A stretch of 64,000 nucleotides of DNA from a bacterium (GTDB lineage: Bacteria > Verrucomicrobiota > Verrucomicrobiia > Verrucomicrobiales > Akkermansiaceae), in assembly GCA_018222765.1 (NCBI GenBank), contig JAAEZT010000009.1, forward strand, positions 94,672 to 158,671. The letters are read 5' to 3'. Position numbers and translations under genes: made by a program. The notes beneath the pieces were generated by a model. It worked only from the letters and a program-made list of their open reading frames with translations. It was not told the DNA's origin and did not search any database. Positions 1 to 8,971 of this stretch are shown one piece after another (position 1 is the stretch's first letter; every line of letters starts with the position of its first letter).

Positions 1-1080
1 AGCAGTGTAGAAAATGGTGACACCGTACTTCTCGACGATATCCCAGAAGCGACCGAAGTCGGGATGATTGGGGGCGCCTTCATACATGACCTGTGTCACG
101 CCATTGGAGAGAGGTCCGTAGGCAATGTAGGAGTGGCCAGTGACCCAACCGACATCAGCGGTGCACCAGTAGACATCGTCATCCTGCATATCGAAAATGT
201 ATTTGCAGGTGGAGTAAGTGCCGGTGAGATAACCGCCGGCGGTGTGGAGGATTCCCTTGGGTTTTCCTGTGGATCCTGAGGTGTAGAGAATGAAAAGCGG
301 GTGCTCGCTGTCGAAAGCTTTGGCTACGTGCTTGGTGGAAACCCTAGCTGCTTCTTCGTGCCAGTAGACATCACGTCCGCGCTTCATGGGAATCTTGTCC
401 CCGATGCGCTGATGAACAATGACGGTTTCTACAGATTTGTATTTCTTGAGTGCCTCGTCGACGTTGGCTTTCAAAGGCACGACTCCGCCACGACGGTAAC
501 CTCCGTCGGCGGTGATGACGGCCTTGGCTTTGCAGTCGGAAAGTCGATCCACAATGGACTCGGCAGAGAACCCACCGAACACGACCGAATGAACAGCCCC
601 AATGCGGGCGCAGGCCAACATCGCGATGACCGCTTCCGGAACCATAGGCATGTAAATCAAGACGCGATCTTTGGGTTTGATGCCTTGTGCGAGTAGAACG
701 TTGGCAAATTGGCAAACCTCACGGTGAAGTTGGCGGTAGGTGAGGGTGCGGGACTCGCCGGGTTCCCCCTCCCAAATGATGGCGGCTTTGTTGGCCCGGC
801 CATTGGTGAGGTGGCGATCAACGCAGTTTTCGCAGACGTTGAGTTTTCCACCGACAAACCACTTGGCGTAAGGGGGCTTCCAGTCGAGGGCTTTGGTCCA
901 CTTTTTCTGCCAGGTCAGTTCTTTGGCTTCGCGGGCCCAAAAAACGCCGGGTTTCTCGATTGATTCCTTATGCATGCGCTTGTATTGCGCCATGCTTTTG
1001 ATCCGGGCGTTTTTTGAAAATTCCTTGGAGGGTTTGAAGATGCGGTTTTCGCTTAGGTGGCTCTCGATATTATCGCTCAT
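1..1080 (-). CDS. acs: Acetyl-CoA synthetase, N-terminal part (cut by left edge)
   Basis: AMP-forming acetate-CoA ligase, which activates acetate to acetyl-AMP and then acetyl-CoA in the cytoplasm. The minus-strand frame is open from the ATG at 1080 to the window edge, giving 360 residues of the usual ~650, so the C-terminal lobe is missing. It begins [12 protein letters not shown] and shows the family N-terminal order: [13 protein letters not shown], a stretch ending [17 protein letters not shown], then [15 protein letters not shown]. The adenylate-forming P-loop-like motif [11 protein letters not shown] lies at about residues 266-276. [14 protein letters not shown] follows, as in acetate-specific members. 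It is divergent from nothing nearby; the pseudouridine synthase downstream of its start is on the same strand, 65 bases away. Identification is firm. Confidence 0.95.
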   Translation of the reverse strand, partial: MSDNIESHLSENRIFKPSKEFSKNARIKSMAQYKRMHKESIEKPGVFWAREAKELTWQKKWTKALDWKPPYAKWFVGGKLNVCENCVDRHLTNGRANKAAIIWEGEPGESRTLTYRQLHREVCQFANVLLAQGIKPKDRVLIYMPMVPEAVIAMLACARIGAVHSVVFGGFSAESIVDRLSDCKAKAVITADGGYRRGGVVPLKANVDEALKKYKSVETVIVHQRIGDKIPMKRGRDVYWHEEAARVSTKHVAKAFDSEHPLFILYTSGSTGKPKGILHTAGGYLTGTYSTCKYIFDMQDDDVYWCTADVGWVTGHSYIAYGPLSNGVTQVMYEGAPNHPDFGRFWDIVEKYGVTIFYTA

Positions 1081-1145
1081 GCTTTCTCTGGAGAAAACTT
1101 AACAAGATGAATGATGAGGGCACAATGCCGGATTAAGGTAAATCC

Positions 1146-1868
1146 CTACTTCCTTGGAGTCTTGGCGAGTGCAAGAAGAGATTCCCGCTCACTGGTTTCC
1201 AGTGCTCGCCATTTTCCCGGAGCGAGATTGTCGAGATCAAGGTCGCCGATCCGAATTCGAACGAGACGCTTCACGCGGTGGCCCACGGCTTGGACCATGT
1301 AGCGTATCTGTCGCTTAAGGCCGGTTTTGAGGGTCATTTCCATACGACGGGAAGAGAGGCGTTTGACCGAGGAGGCACGAGCTTTGCCGACCTCGGTGTG
1401 GACCCCTTTTTCAAACTGGGAGAGAATGGAGTTTTCGAAGGCGTTCTGCACGGTAACGTGATAGATCTTTTCGATGTTGTGCTTTGGGTGGGTCAGGGCC
1501 TGGGAGAGTTTGCCGTCATTGCTGAGGATGAGAAGTCCTTCGGATTCCAAATCGAGTCGACCAACGTGCATGAGGTGATGCATTTTGGGCGGGAGGAGTT
1601 CGTAAATCGTGGCGCGTCCGTTTTCGTCGCTCCGGCTGCAGACCAGCCCGGGAGGTTTATGGAGGACGATGGATTGGACCATGAGCGGCTCAATACGCTT
1701 TCCTGAAGCCCGAACGGAATCTCCGGGTTGCACACGGTATCCAGGGTTGAGGCAGACGTCGCCATTGACGATCACTTCACCTTGTTGGACCAGAGCATCG
1801 CAACCGCGACGGGAACCGATTCCGGCGGAAGCGAGGTATTTGTTGAGTCGGATTCCTTCAGGTGTCAT
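1146..1868 (-). CDS. RsuA/RluB-family pseudouridine synthase
   Basis: Converts a uridine of ribosomal RNA to pseudouridine. The 240-aa protein has an N-terminal S4 RNA-binding domain (residues ~5-50, with RLNKYLASAGIGSRRGCD). The catalytic domain carries the family motif GRLDLESEGLLIL, whose aspartate (D106) is the nucleophile. The motif KRQIRYM, typical of the RsuA/RluB/RluE/RluF branch, lies near residue 190. Which rRNA position is modified (16S U516 or a 23S site) cannot be decided from sequence. Length fits the family. The start ATG at 1868 is followed immediately by the S4 domain, so it is probably right. Confidence 0.92.
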   Translation of the reverse strand: MTPEGIRLNKYLASAGIGSRRGCDALVQQGEVIVNGDVCLNPGYRVQPGDSVRASGKRIEPLMVQSIVLHKPPGLVCSRSDENGRATIYELLPPKMHHLMHVGRLDLESEGLLILSNDGKLSQALTHPKHNIEKIYHVTVQNAFENSILSQFEKGVHTEVGKARASSVKRLSSRRMEMTLKTGLKRQIRYMVQAVGHRVKRLVRIRIGDLDLDNLAPGKWRALETSERESLLALAKTPRK

Positions 1869-1870
1869 GA

Positions 1871-1906
1871 CAAAAGAAAAAGCGGAGCCCGCAATGAGGC
1901 CCCGCT
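1871..1906 (-). terminator. Rho-independent terminator after the small basic protein gene
   Basis: Read on the minus strand, a 9-bp stem (AGCGGGGCC pairing with GGCTCCGCT, one G-U pair) with an 8-base loop is followed by TTTTTCTTTT. It lies between the stop of the 51-aa gene and the start of the pseudouridine synthase gene, so the two are probably separate transcripts. Confidence 0.75.
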
Positions 1907-1940
1907 ATGAAAGTATTTGTGAAAAAGTTCCCAGCGGAGA

Positions 1941-2096
1941 CTAACTCTCAGCTTTGGTTTTGGGGAGGCCGATGGCGCTTTTGCCTTCTTGCCATTCTCC
2001 TCGTTCTTTCATGAGCTTTACACGCTCAAAGCGTTTCATTACTGAGCGCTTACCAGTGGCGCCGCCTTTTCGTTTCAGTGAGTTGTGCTTGGACAT
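1941..2096 (-). CDS. Small basic protein, Chlamydiae/Verrucomicrobia type (51 aa)
   Basis: A complete short gene starting at the ATG at 2096, encoding 51 residues rich in Lys and Arg. It begins MSKHNSLKRKGG, continues KRSVMKRFERVKLMKERG and ends in EWQEGKSAIGLPKTKAES. The pattern of a basic start, an R-F-E-R helix, W-x-E-G and a closing GLPK matches what I recall of a small basic protein family confined to Chlamydiae and Verrucomicrobia (TIGR04137). The biochemical role of that family is unknown; its charge and size suggest ribosome or RNA association, which is inference. It is transcribed divergently from phoH and is followed by its own terminator. It serves as a lineage marker for this window. 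Confidence 0.8.
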   Translation of the reverse strand: MSKHNSLKRKGGATGKRSVMKRFERVKLMKERGEWQEGKSAIGLPKTKAES

Positions 2097-2236
2097 AAGA
2101 TCTTCGGTCAGGTTGGGGCGCGGAAGCTAGGAAGCGATGGTGACTTTGGCAAGGATGAACTTTCATTAATTTGAGTTAGGCAAAAGGGCTGAGATTCCGC
2201 CTCGCCAGAACCCTTGGGCGATCATATTTTATCCCC

Positions 2237-3211
2237 GTGCCCGCGGAATGTGAAGAAAGCCAGATCAAGTTGGAGTTCGAGACCCCTCGATTTCTACAGT
2301 CTCTTTTTGCTCATGATGAAAGGCTATTAAAGTATTTGGAGAATCAGGCCGGGGTGAAAATCGTCACCCGCGACGGTTGGTTGCTGGCTCGGGGGTGTCC
2401 CGAGGGTTGTGCCAATGTGGAACAGGTTTTCGGGGATTTGGAGGAAGCGCGGCGAAATGGGGGAGAGATCACAGCCCGGGATTTTCGGACCGCAGTGGAT
2501 ATCGCCTTAAGTGAGGATGGAGAAGCTAGTGTTTCGGATTTGGTCAGTGTCCAGTTGGTGGGAGCTCGTGGGCGAAAGCCCGTGGTGGCAAGGACTCGGA
2601 ATCAGTTGAAATATCTCAATGCGATGCAGAAGAATGAGGTCGTCTTTGGTTTAGGTCCTGCAGGAACGGGTAAAACCTATTTGGCGGTGGCGATGGCGCT
2701 CCACATGCTAAAGAACAAGGAGATCAATCGCGTGGTGCTCACTCGTCCAGCGGTCGAAGCTGGAGAGGCCCTGGGCTTTTTACCCGGAGACATGCGAGAC
2801 AAGGTCGCCCCGTATTTACGTCCACTGTATGATGCCATCGACGACATGTTGGGATTTGAGGAAGGTGATAAGCGTTTGGAGGACGGCAGTATCGAAATTG
2901 CTCCACTGGCTTACATGCGTGGACGGACGCTCTCAAAGTCATTCCTCATCTTGGACGAAGCGCAAAACACAACCCGTGAGCAAATGTTCATGGCTCTAAC
3001 TCGTTTAGGGGAAGGGTCGCGTTGTGTCGTCACCGGAGATTCCTCTCAGATCGATTTGAAGGAGCATCGGACGTCGGGACTCCTGGAAGCCGAAAACGCC
3101 CTCAAGGGCGTCAAGGGTGTTGGCTTTAATTATTTTGACACGGATGATGTTGTGCGCCACGCCGTTGTTGGTCGAATCATCGAAGCCTATAACAAGGAAC
3201 GTTCCCAGTAA
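2237..3211 (+). CDS. phoH: PhoH-family ATPase
   Basis: Cytoplasmic PhoH/PhoL-type P-loop ATPase of 324 aa, a family linked to RNA metabolism and ribosome maturation. An N-terminal KH-like region (residues ~10-100) precedes the ATPase domain. Walker A is GPAGTGKT (140-147), followed by TRPAVEAGEALGFLPGD, and Walker B is FLILDEAQN (about 238-246). A sensor-like VTGDSSQIDL follows. The start is GTG at 2237 (CCCC before it, no Shine-Dalgarno), chosen because no other in-frame start gives the full KH-like region. Six bases separate it from trkA, so the two are likely co-transcribed. Confidence 0.93.
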   Translation: MPAECEESQIKLEFETPRFLQSLFAHDERLLKYLENQAGVKIVTRDGWLLARGCPEGCANVEQVFGDLEEARRNGGEITARDFRTAVDIALSEDGEASVSDLVSVQLVGARGRKPVVARTRNQLKYLNAMQKNEVVFGLGPAGTGKTYLAVAMALHMLKNKEINRVVLTRPAVEAGEALGFLPGDMRDKVAPYLRPLYDAIDDMLGFEEGDKRLEDGSIEIAPLAYMRGRTLSKSFLILDEAQNTTREQMFMALTRLGEGSRCVVTGDSSQIDLKEHRTSGLLEAENALKGVKGVGFNYFDTDDVVRHAVVGRIIEAYNKERSQ

Positions 3212-3217
3212 GCAGCC

Positions 3218-4564
3218 ATGAATATCATCATTGTCGGAGCGGGAGAAATTGGCCGCCATCTCGCGATTGAGCTCTCTCGGAAAGAACACCAGGTTTCCGT
3301 CATCGAGAGCGATGCCAAGCGTGGAGCTGAACTTGAGCGCGAGATCGAGGGGAAGGTTGTCATTGGCGATGGCTCCAGTGTGAACACGCTTTCTGAAGCG
3401 AACGTCGGGGAGTGCGAATTGTTTCTTGCGCTGACGAGTGACAATACTGTGAATCTTATCAGTGCTTCAATGGTGAAGTCGATGGGCGTGGAGCGTGTGA
3501 TCAGTCGAGTGCATCCGGGCTTGCAGCGGGAGGAGTGGCTGTTTGATTTTAGGGGGCATTTTGGGATCGATCATATTTTCTCGTCTGAGCGTCTCGCTGC
3601 GATTGAGTTGGCCAAGTTTATCCGCAATCCGGATTCCCTCGTGGTGGAAGAAATTGCGCGTGGACGGATCGAACTGCAGCAGGTTCGCGTCAGCAGCAAA
3701 AGTGATGTCATCGGGATGCCCCTGAAAGATCTCAAATTTCCGGCCAATACACGGATTGCCTTGGTGAGCCGTGGACAGGTGCATGAGGTTCCCAATGCCG
3801 AGACAGAATTGCAGAGCGGTGATATTGTCACGGTATTCGGAGCTCCGCGTAAGTTGCGGACCTTTGTGGAAAAGCTTCAAAAAGAAGTTCTCACCAAGGA
3901 GGGTCCCAGAGTGGTTGTATTTGGAGGCGGGGAATATGGCTTTGCGCTGGCACAGATGTTAGAGAGCTGGAATTGTCGCGTGCGGATTTTTGAAAAGGAT
4001 CCGGAAGTAGCGCGAGATCTTTCCGAGAGGCTTTCCAACACGACCGTGATCAATGCGGACGCGACATCAGTGGCAGAACTCGAGGAGGAAGAAGTGGGTG
4101 GAGTTGATTTCTTTGTCGCGACCAGCGGGAGTGATGAAGATAACGTCATGACCTGCCTTCAGGCGCACAATTTGGGGGCTGAGAATTGCCTGACTTTGAT
4201 CCACCGCGCGGACTATGCGAAGGCGATCAGTGCATCAGGAAGACACTTCGGAGTAGTCGCCGCGGTCAGTCCGCGGGAAGCCTCGAGGAAAGAAATTTCG
4301 CGTTACGTCACCACCGAGCGTTATCACATGGTACGACGACTCGGAGATGGAATGGTTATTCAGACCCACGTCTCGTCGGGTTCCCGAGCCGAGGGCAAAA
4401 CAGTGAGTGAAATTAAATGGCCAAAAGGCTGTGTTCTTGTTGGCCTACTCAAAGGACTTCAAGCAATTGTCCCCGGTCCAAACGATGTTCTCGAAGCCGG
4501 TGATCAGCTCTTTGCGGTGGTGGCGAACAAAGCCGAGAAGAAGTTCATTAAGCTGGTTCACTGA
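3218..4564 (+). CDS. trkA: Trk system potassium uptake regulator TrkA
   Basis: Peripheral NAD(H)-binding gating subunit of the Trk/Ktr potassium channel, acting on the cytoplasmic face of the inner membrane. The 448-aa protein has the duplicated RCK architecture of TrkA. The first Rossmann motif, GAGEIGRHLA, is at residues 7-16. A TrkA-C domain follows (around 140-220), then a second Rossmann motif, GGGEYGFALA (about 235-244), and a second TrkA-C domain (around 370-448). The partner membrane subunit (TrkH/TrkG) is not in the window. The stop overlaps by 7 bases with the convergent penicillin-binding protein gene. Confidence 0.95.
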   Translation: MNIIIVGAGEIGRHLAIELSRKEHQVSVIESDAKRGAELEREIEGKVVIGDGSSVNTLSEANVGECELFLALTSDNTVNLISASMVKSMGVERVISRVHPGLQREEWLFDFRGHFGIDHIFSSERLAAIELAKFIRNPDSLVVEEIARGRIELQQVRVSSKSDVIGMPLKDLKFPANTRIALVSRGQVHEVPNAETELQSGDIVTVFGAPRKLRTFVEKLQKEVLTKEGPRVVVFGGGEYGFALAQMLESWNCRVRIFEKDPEVARDLSERLSNTTVINADATSVAELEEEEVGGVDFFVATSGSDEDNVMTCLQAHNLGAENCLTLIHRADYAKAISASGRHFGVVAAVSPREASRKEISRYVTTERYHMVRRLGDGMVIQTHVSSGSRAEGKTVSEIKWPKGCVLVGLLKGLQAIVPGPNDVLEAGDQLFAVVANKAEKKFIKLVH

Positions 4565-6696
4565 TCGAGAGGAAGAGCGTCTCGAATCTCGTCCTGTCGC
4601 AGATTGGGATTCAGAGGGAGTTGGTCCGGTGTGTCAGGAGTCACTAACTCGGCAGTAGCCGGTGAAATAGCGTCACTTTTGTATCCAAGCGGGTCGGCGC
4701 TTTTCATAATGTCGACCCAGATGGGCAGGGCGAGAGTGGAACCATATCCTCCTTTCAAAATGGGGGCCGGAGTGTCCAGTCCGACCCAGACCGCGCAACT
4801 GAGGGAAGAAGTGTATCCGGCATACCAGGCGTCCTTGTAGTCGTTGGTGGTACCAGTTTTTCCAGCCGAAGGCTTGCGGAAACCGTATTTGTGCCGGATC
4901 GCCCGACCGGTTCCAATCTCGTTGGTTTGTTCAAGGATACGCGAAACGTCCCAAGCGGGTCCGGCTTCTGTGGCGCGGTAAGGAATGGGGCCGTTTTCCC
5001 AGAGGATGTTTCCTTTGCGGTCTTTAATCGATTGAATGTAGTAGGGGCGAAATCGTTGACCGCCATTTGGAAAGATGCTGTAGGCGCTTGCAACTGTCTC
5101 TACTGGGGCGCCCCAGGAGCCGAGATAGGACGAGGGAACACGGTCGATTTTATCGACGTTGAATCCCGAAACCCTGGCGACTTCGATGATGTCATCAAGA
5201 CCTGCCTTTTCTGCAACGCGGATGGATGACGTGTTTCTTGAGTCGGTGAGAGCGCGAAAAACGCTGACCGAGCGGTAATATTTTTCGTCGGAATTTTTGG
5301 GAGACCAATTTCCTGGTGCTCCGGTGATTTCGCCCGGGAGAATTTGTGCATCGCTGATGGAGGCCCGGGGACTCAAGCCATTCTTAAATGCGGCGAGGTA
5401 AATGAAGGGTTTGAAAATGGAGCCTACGGGGCGCCCTCCTTGCAGGGCGCGATTATATTGCGATTCGCTGGCATTGCGTCCGCCCACGATAGCCAAGACC
5501 GCCCCGGTGTTGTTTTCGATGACCACTACGGCACCTTGGAGGTATTGAGGATCTCCCTGTCCGTTCCAAGCGGATCTTTTTTGGTGGCTGTATCCGGGGT
5601 AATTCTCGACGTGACGGAGGCGTTTCTCGACTGTTTTTTCAGTAAGCTCCTGAAGGTTGGGATCGAGTGTTGTTGTGATGATCAGCCCGCCGTCGCGGAT
5701 GTTTTCCTCCTCGAGAATCCGTTCTAGATCCCGTCGGATAGCATCGAGGGCATAGCTCCCTTGGGTCAGTCGGTCGGCGGCAGCGGGGATGGTGAGATTG
5801 GTGGCTTTGATTTCGTCAGCGACAGATTTTTCGATGGATCCGTAGTGCACCATGCGGTCGAGCACGGTATCGCGTTCAGCCTGGGCTTTGTCCAGGAATC
5901 GGAGTGGGGAGAAAGCATTGGGTGCGCGAATGATCCCGGCGAGCACAGCGGCTTCGGAGAGGGTAAGGTCTTGGGCCTTTTTGTTGAAATAGGTTTTTGA
6001 TGCCACTTCGATCCCCTGAATGGAACCGCCCCAAAAAATTCGGTTCATATAATGTTCGAGAATCTCGTTTTTACTGAATCGGGATTCGATTCGTACGGCG
6101 ATGAAGGTTTCGAGAATCTTTCGATGAACTCCTTGTGGGAAACTTTCTCCCCGTCTCTTTAGTTGATAGCTGTTTCGAGCTAATTGCATCGAAATTGTGC
6201 CACCACCCTCAAGTTTGCCACGGGTGATAAAACGGAAAGCCACACGGACGAAAGCTCTTAGATCAACAGCCCCGTGTGCCCGGAAGCGGGCATCTTCGCG
6301 AGCAATGAGGGCGTCGACAAAATAAGGAGAAACCTCGTCGTAGCCAACAATGCGGCGGTTCTTTCCGTGGAGATAGCCGACTTCCTGTCCCTTGCTGTTT
6401 TTGAGAATGTTGCCGTTCCGGTCGAGAATCTCGGTTCGGGCAGGCATCGTGACGACTTCATCCAGATCGTAAGTGCTGGCAATGATGTAATAAACAATCG
6501 AGACAAAGATCGCCAGCGAGCTAGCGATCACTCCTGCCGAGAGTCCAAGGCGGGAAGGCCACTTCAGCCAGACTGGCATTCTTTTTGTCATCCACCAAAT
6601 GGCGTAAAACGGAGAAAGGAAGAAATGGCGGGCCTTGAAGACGATCGATCCCTTTTTTTGGGCGTCTTTTTTGCGGGCATTCTTCCTGGCTGGCAT
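4558..6696 (-). CDS. Class A penicillin-binding protein (transglycosylase/transpeptidase)
   Basis: Bifunctional peptidoglycan synthase of the PBP1 type, anchored in the inner membrane with its catalytic part in the periplasm. I start it at the ATG at 6696 (712 aa) because the minus strand has AGGTGA just upstream; the frame stays open to 6795. A basic N-tail (MPARKNARKKDAQKKG) is followed by one membrane segment (LGLSAGVIASSLAIFVSIVYY). The GT51 domain shows AREDARFRAHGAVD and GGGTISMQLARN. The transpeptidase domain shows GSIFKP (SxxK), SRN (SxN) and KTGTTNDYKDAWYAGYT (KTG). Length is normal for the family. It is convergent with trkA and divergent from the HtrA pair. Confidence 0.95.
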   Translation of the reverse strand: MPARKNARKKDAQKKGSIVFKARHFFLSPFYAIWWMTKRMPVWLKWPSRLGLSAGVIASSLAIFVSIVYYIIASTYDLDEVVTMPARTEILDRNGNILKNSKGQEVGYLHGKNRRIVGYDEVSPYFVDALIAREDARFRAHGAVDLRAFVRVAFRFITRGKLEGGGTISMQLARNSYQLKRRGESFPQGVHRKILETFIAVRIESRFSKNEILEHYMNRIFWGGSIQGIEVASKTYFNKKAQDLTLSEAAVLAGIIRAPNAFSPLRFLDKAQAERDTVLDRMVHYGSIEKSVADEIKATNLTIPAAADRLTQGSYALDAIRRDLERILEEENIRDGGLIITTTLDPNLQELTEKTVEKRLRHVENYPGYSHQKRSAWNGQGDPQYLQGAVVVIENNTGAVLAIVGGRNASESQYNRALQGGRPVGSIFKPFIYLAAFKNGLSPRASISDAQILPGEITGAPGNWSPKNSDEKYYRSVSVFRALTDSRNTSSIRVAEKAGLDDIIEVARVSGFNVDKIDRVPSSYLGSWGAPVETVASAYSIFPNGGQRFRPYYIQSIKDRKGNILWENGPIPYRATEAGPAWDVSRILEQTNEIGTGRAIRHKYGFRKPSAGKTGTTNDYKDAWYAGYTSSLSCAVWVGLDTPAPILKGGYGSTLALPIWVDIMKSADPLGYKSDAISPATAELVTPDTPDQLPLNPNLRQDEIRDALPLDQ

Positions 6697-6781
6697 CTGA
6701 TCACCTAAGCTTACGAATCTGGAAGCGGAGTCCAAGACAGGATTTTTCCTGATTGTTTTAAAAAGAGGCCGCGTAAGGATT

Positions 6782-6797
6782 TTGTGACGTCTCACAA
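6782..6797. promoter_or_regulatory. Palindrome in the PBP/HtrA divergent promoter region
   Basis: A perfect inverted repeat, TTGTGA-CGTC-TCACAA, sits between the start of the penicillin-binding protein gene (6696, minus) and the HtrA-like gene (6877, plus). It resembles a CRP/FNR-type or GntR-type operator, but the spacer is 4 bases rather than the 6 of a CRP site. Function is inferred only from position and symmetry. Confidence 0.4.
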
Positions 6798-6876
6798 TTC
6801 GTTTGTTTTGAGATCATCACTTGAATTTTCCCAAAACAACGCAAATGTAGACGCTAATAACTTCCTTGAATTGATC

Positions 6877-7854
6877 ATGAAATCATTGATTACAATCCTG
6901 TGCCTGAGTGTTTCGGCTGTCCTCAATGGGGCCCCTAGAATTGAAAGTTTGAGCGACCTTCGCGCTCTGGAGGAAAAGGTGAAAGCGGTGGTGAAAAGCC
7001 AAACTGACGCAACTATTTCCCTAGTTTCAACAAAATTAGGCTCCTCGGGGAGTGGTGTGATTGTCAGTGCCGATGGATTGATCCTGACCGCCGCCCATGT
7101 CACTGCGGGCAGTAAAGAGATGACTGTCATTTTTCCAGATGGGAGGCAGGAGAAAGCCAAAGTGTTGGGGGCAAACGATACCCGGGATGCGTCAATGGCT
7201 CAACTGATTGGTGCAGGACCATGGCCCTTCTCCGAAATTGGAAATTCAGACGAGCTCGAAGTGGGAGATTTTGTTGTGGCGATGGGGCATCCGAAGGGAT
7301 TTGACCCAACCCGGCGTCCTCCGGTCCGGTTTGGGCGAATCATGACGAGGGGGGAATATGGATTCATCACGACCGACTGTACGGTGGTGGGGGGAGATAG
7401 TGGGGGCCCACTTTTCGATCTTGAAGGCCGGGTTGTGGGAATCCACTCCCATATTGCCAGCGATCGCAAAATCAACAACCACGCCGGCATCTCAGGATAT
7501 TTGAGCTCGTGGGAAAAGATGCACAAAGGGGACGTTTGGGGGCGATTGGGAGGGATCGATCGGGATGAGAGACGCCCCGTACTGGGCTTGGTTCTGAGTA
7601 ACGAGAACTCTGTTATGACTGCGGTGAAAGTACCTGAAAAATCGCCGGCTTATGCCGCTGGTTTGCGCGTCGGAGATGTGATTCTTAAAGTCGCTGGCGA
7701 AATTGTTGACGACCCGACTGAATTGCGCGATGTCCTAATTGATTTAGAACCCGGAGATAAAGTGGGGGTTGCCGCAAAGCGCGGTGAAGAAAACAAGACC
7801 TTCATTGTGAAGTTGGCGGCCCTTGGTGATGTCTACGAACTTTATTTGCGATAG
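6877..7854 (+). CDS. HtrA/DegP-like secreted serine protease with C-terminal PDZ domain
   Basis: Periplasmic trypsin-like protease for protein quality control. I start at ATG 6877 (325 aa) because it opens a signal peptide (MKSLITILCLSVSAVLNG); the frame extends upstream to 6784 without signal features. The catalytic triad is intact: H74 in TAAHV, D104 in DTRDASMAQL, S175 in GGDSGGPL. One PDZ domain fills residues ~240-325 (SPAYAAGLRVGDVILKV). DegP/DegQ carry two PDZ domains, so this is nearer the DegS arrangement, but with a cleavable signal. The next gene, two bases on, encodes a degenerate homologue, which suggests they work together. Confidence 0.88.
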   Translation: MKSLITILCLSVSAVLNGAPRIESLSDLRALEEKVKAVVKSQTDATISLVSTKLGSSGSGVIVSADGLILTAAHVTAGSKEMTVIFPDGRQEKAKVLGANDTRDASMAQLIGAGPWPFSEIGNSDELEVGDFVVAMGHPKGFDPTRRPPVRFGRIMTRGEYGFITTDCTVVGGDSGGPLFDLEGRVVGIHSHIASDRKINNHAGISGYLSSWEKMHKGDVWGRLGGIDRDERRPVLGLVLSNENSVMTAVKVPEKSPAYAAGLRVGDVILKVAGEIVDDPTELRDVLIDLEPGDKVGVAAKRGEENKTFIVKLAALGDVYELYLR

Positions 7855-7855
7855 A

Positions 7856-8971
7856 ATGATGAAAACGATAGTTATGATGATTCTGGCAGTGGTGCCTCAG
7901 TTTATTAGTGGACAGATGCGGGTGCCACAAATCCCTAAGGGGGATCTTGCGCTCACTAACAGGCAGGCCATTGAAGTCTTTGACGCCCTGCGTGCGGTGT
8001 CGCACCGTTGCAAGGAAGTGGTTTTTCCGATCTATTCTTTCCGAAAGCGGATTGCCTATGGTGTCTCCATTGGCAAAGATCGTGTGATTGCCAAGGCAAG
8101 TGAGGTTGCGATTCAAGCGAATCTGGTGACGCTAAGTAAGGAGAAAAAAAGTGTGCGTCTGACCGTGATCGGAGCCTATCCGGACCATGATTTGGTTGTA
8201 TTAAGCGCTCCCGGACTGGCGGCACCTGCGGCCCAGTGGGCTGACTCTTCGACATTAGAGGAGGGTTCATTTTTGACCGCAATTCGGCCCGATGGCGAGG
8301 CGCAAGCGATGGGTGTTCTGAGTGTGCATGAGCGGAGTTTGCGCCAGGCCGACCAAGGTTATCTTGGTGTCGCCATTGACCCTCGGGAGATGGGGGAAGG
8401 GGTCGTTATCGCGAGTGTTTTTAGAGACTCGGCTGCTCACAAAGCCGGGATCATACCCGGTGATACCCTCTTAAAGATCAAAGGGAAGATTGTTAAGGGG
8501 TATTACGAGGTCTCGACGATGTTGCGGCGTTTGAAGGTCGGTGAGAAACCCGAGTTGTTGATTGTTCGGGATGGGAAGCCTCGATTGGTATTTCCAACCC
8601 TGCAGCCCAGGGAGGTTCAGCAGTATGAATCCCGGCGCATGAAATCAATGGATGGAGAGCAAAACCGGGTGAGATCTAATTTTTCAAATGTCCTGCAATC
8701 TGACATGGAATTGGGTGTTGAGGATACAGGCCTACCGGTAGCGGACTTGGAGGGGAGAATCGTCGGGGTTGTTATTGCAAGAGCTGGAAGAATTAGCACT
8801 CTGATTCTTCCGGGCGATGAGATGAGGGAGTTGCTCTCCAAGGAGCCGCAAAAGATCGATATGGAACCAAATCGGCCTATTCGTCGGGCGAGACGATCAG
8901 CTGAACGCATGAGTGCCGATGATCGGGAAGAGTTGTTGCGCAAATTACAGGAATTACTTGAGGGTGGTTAA
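7856..8971 (+). CDS. Protease-dead HtrA-like protein with PDZ inserted in the trypsin fold
   Basis: 371 residues from ATG 7856, with a signal peptide (MMKTIVMMILAVVPQFISG). It is related to the preceding HtrA-like protease but cannot be an active serine protease. At the histidine site there is E83 (AKASEV), the aspartate is kept (D112 in PDHDLVVL), and the serine motif is EDTGLPVADLEG, with T291 where Ser should be. The PDZ domain (~168-245, with AAHKAGIIPGDTLLKIKG) lies before the pseudo-serine strand (FSNVLQSDMEL... around 276-300), so it is inserted in the protease fold rather than following it. The C-terminus is a basic, charged helix. Probably a substrate-binding or regulatory partner of the upstream protease. 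Its stop shares TTAA with the thiD stop. Confidence 0.8.
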   Translation: MMKTIVMMILAVVPQFISGQMRVPQIPKGDLALTNRQAIEVFDALRAVSHRCKEVVFPIYSFRKRIAYGVSIGKDRVIAKASEVAIQANLVTLSKEKKSVRLTVIGAYPDHDLVVLSAPGLAAPAAQWADSSTLEEGSFLTAIRPDGEAQAMGVLSVHERSLRQADQGYLGVAIDPREMGEGVVIASVFRDSAAHKAGIIPGDTLLKIKGKIVKGYYEVSTMLRRLKVGEKPELLIVRDGKPRLVFPTLQPREVQQYESRRMKSMDGEQNRVRSNFSNVLQSDMELGVEDTGLPVADLEGRIVGVVIARAGRISTLILPGDEMRELLSKEPQKIDMEPNRPIRRARRSAERMSADDREELLRKLQELLEGG

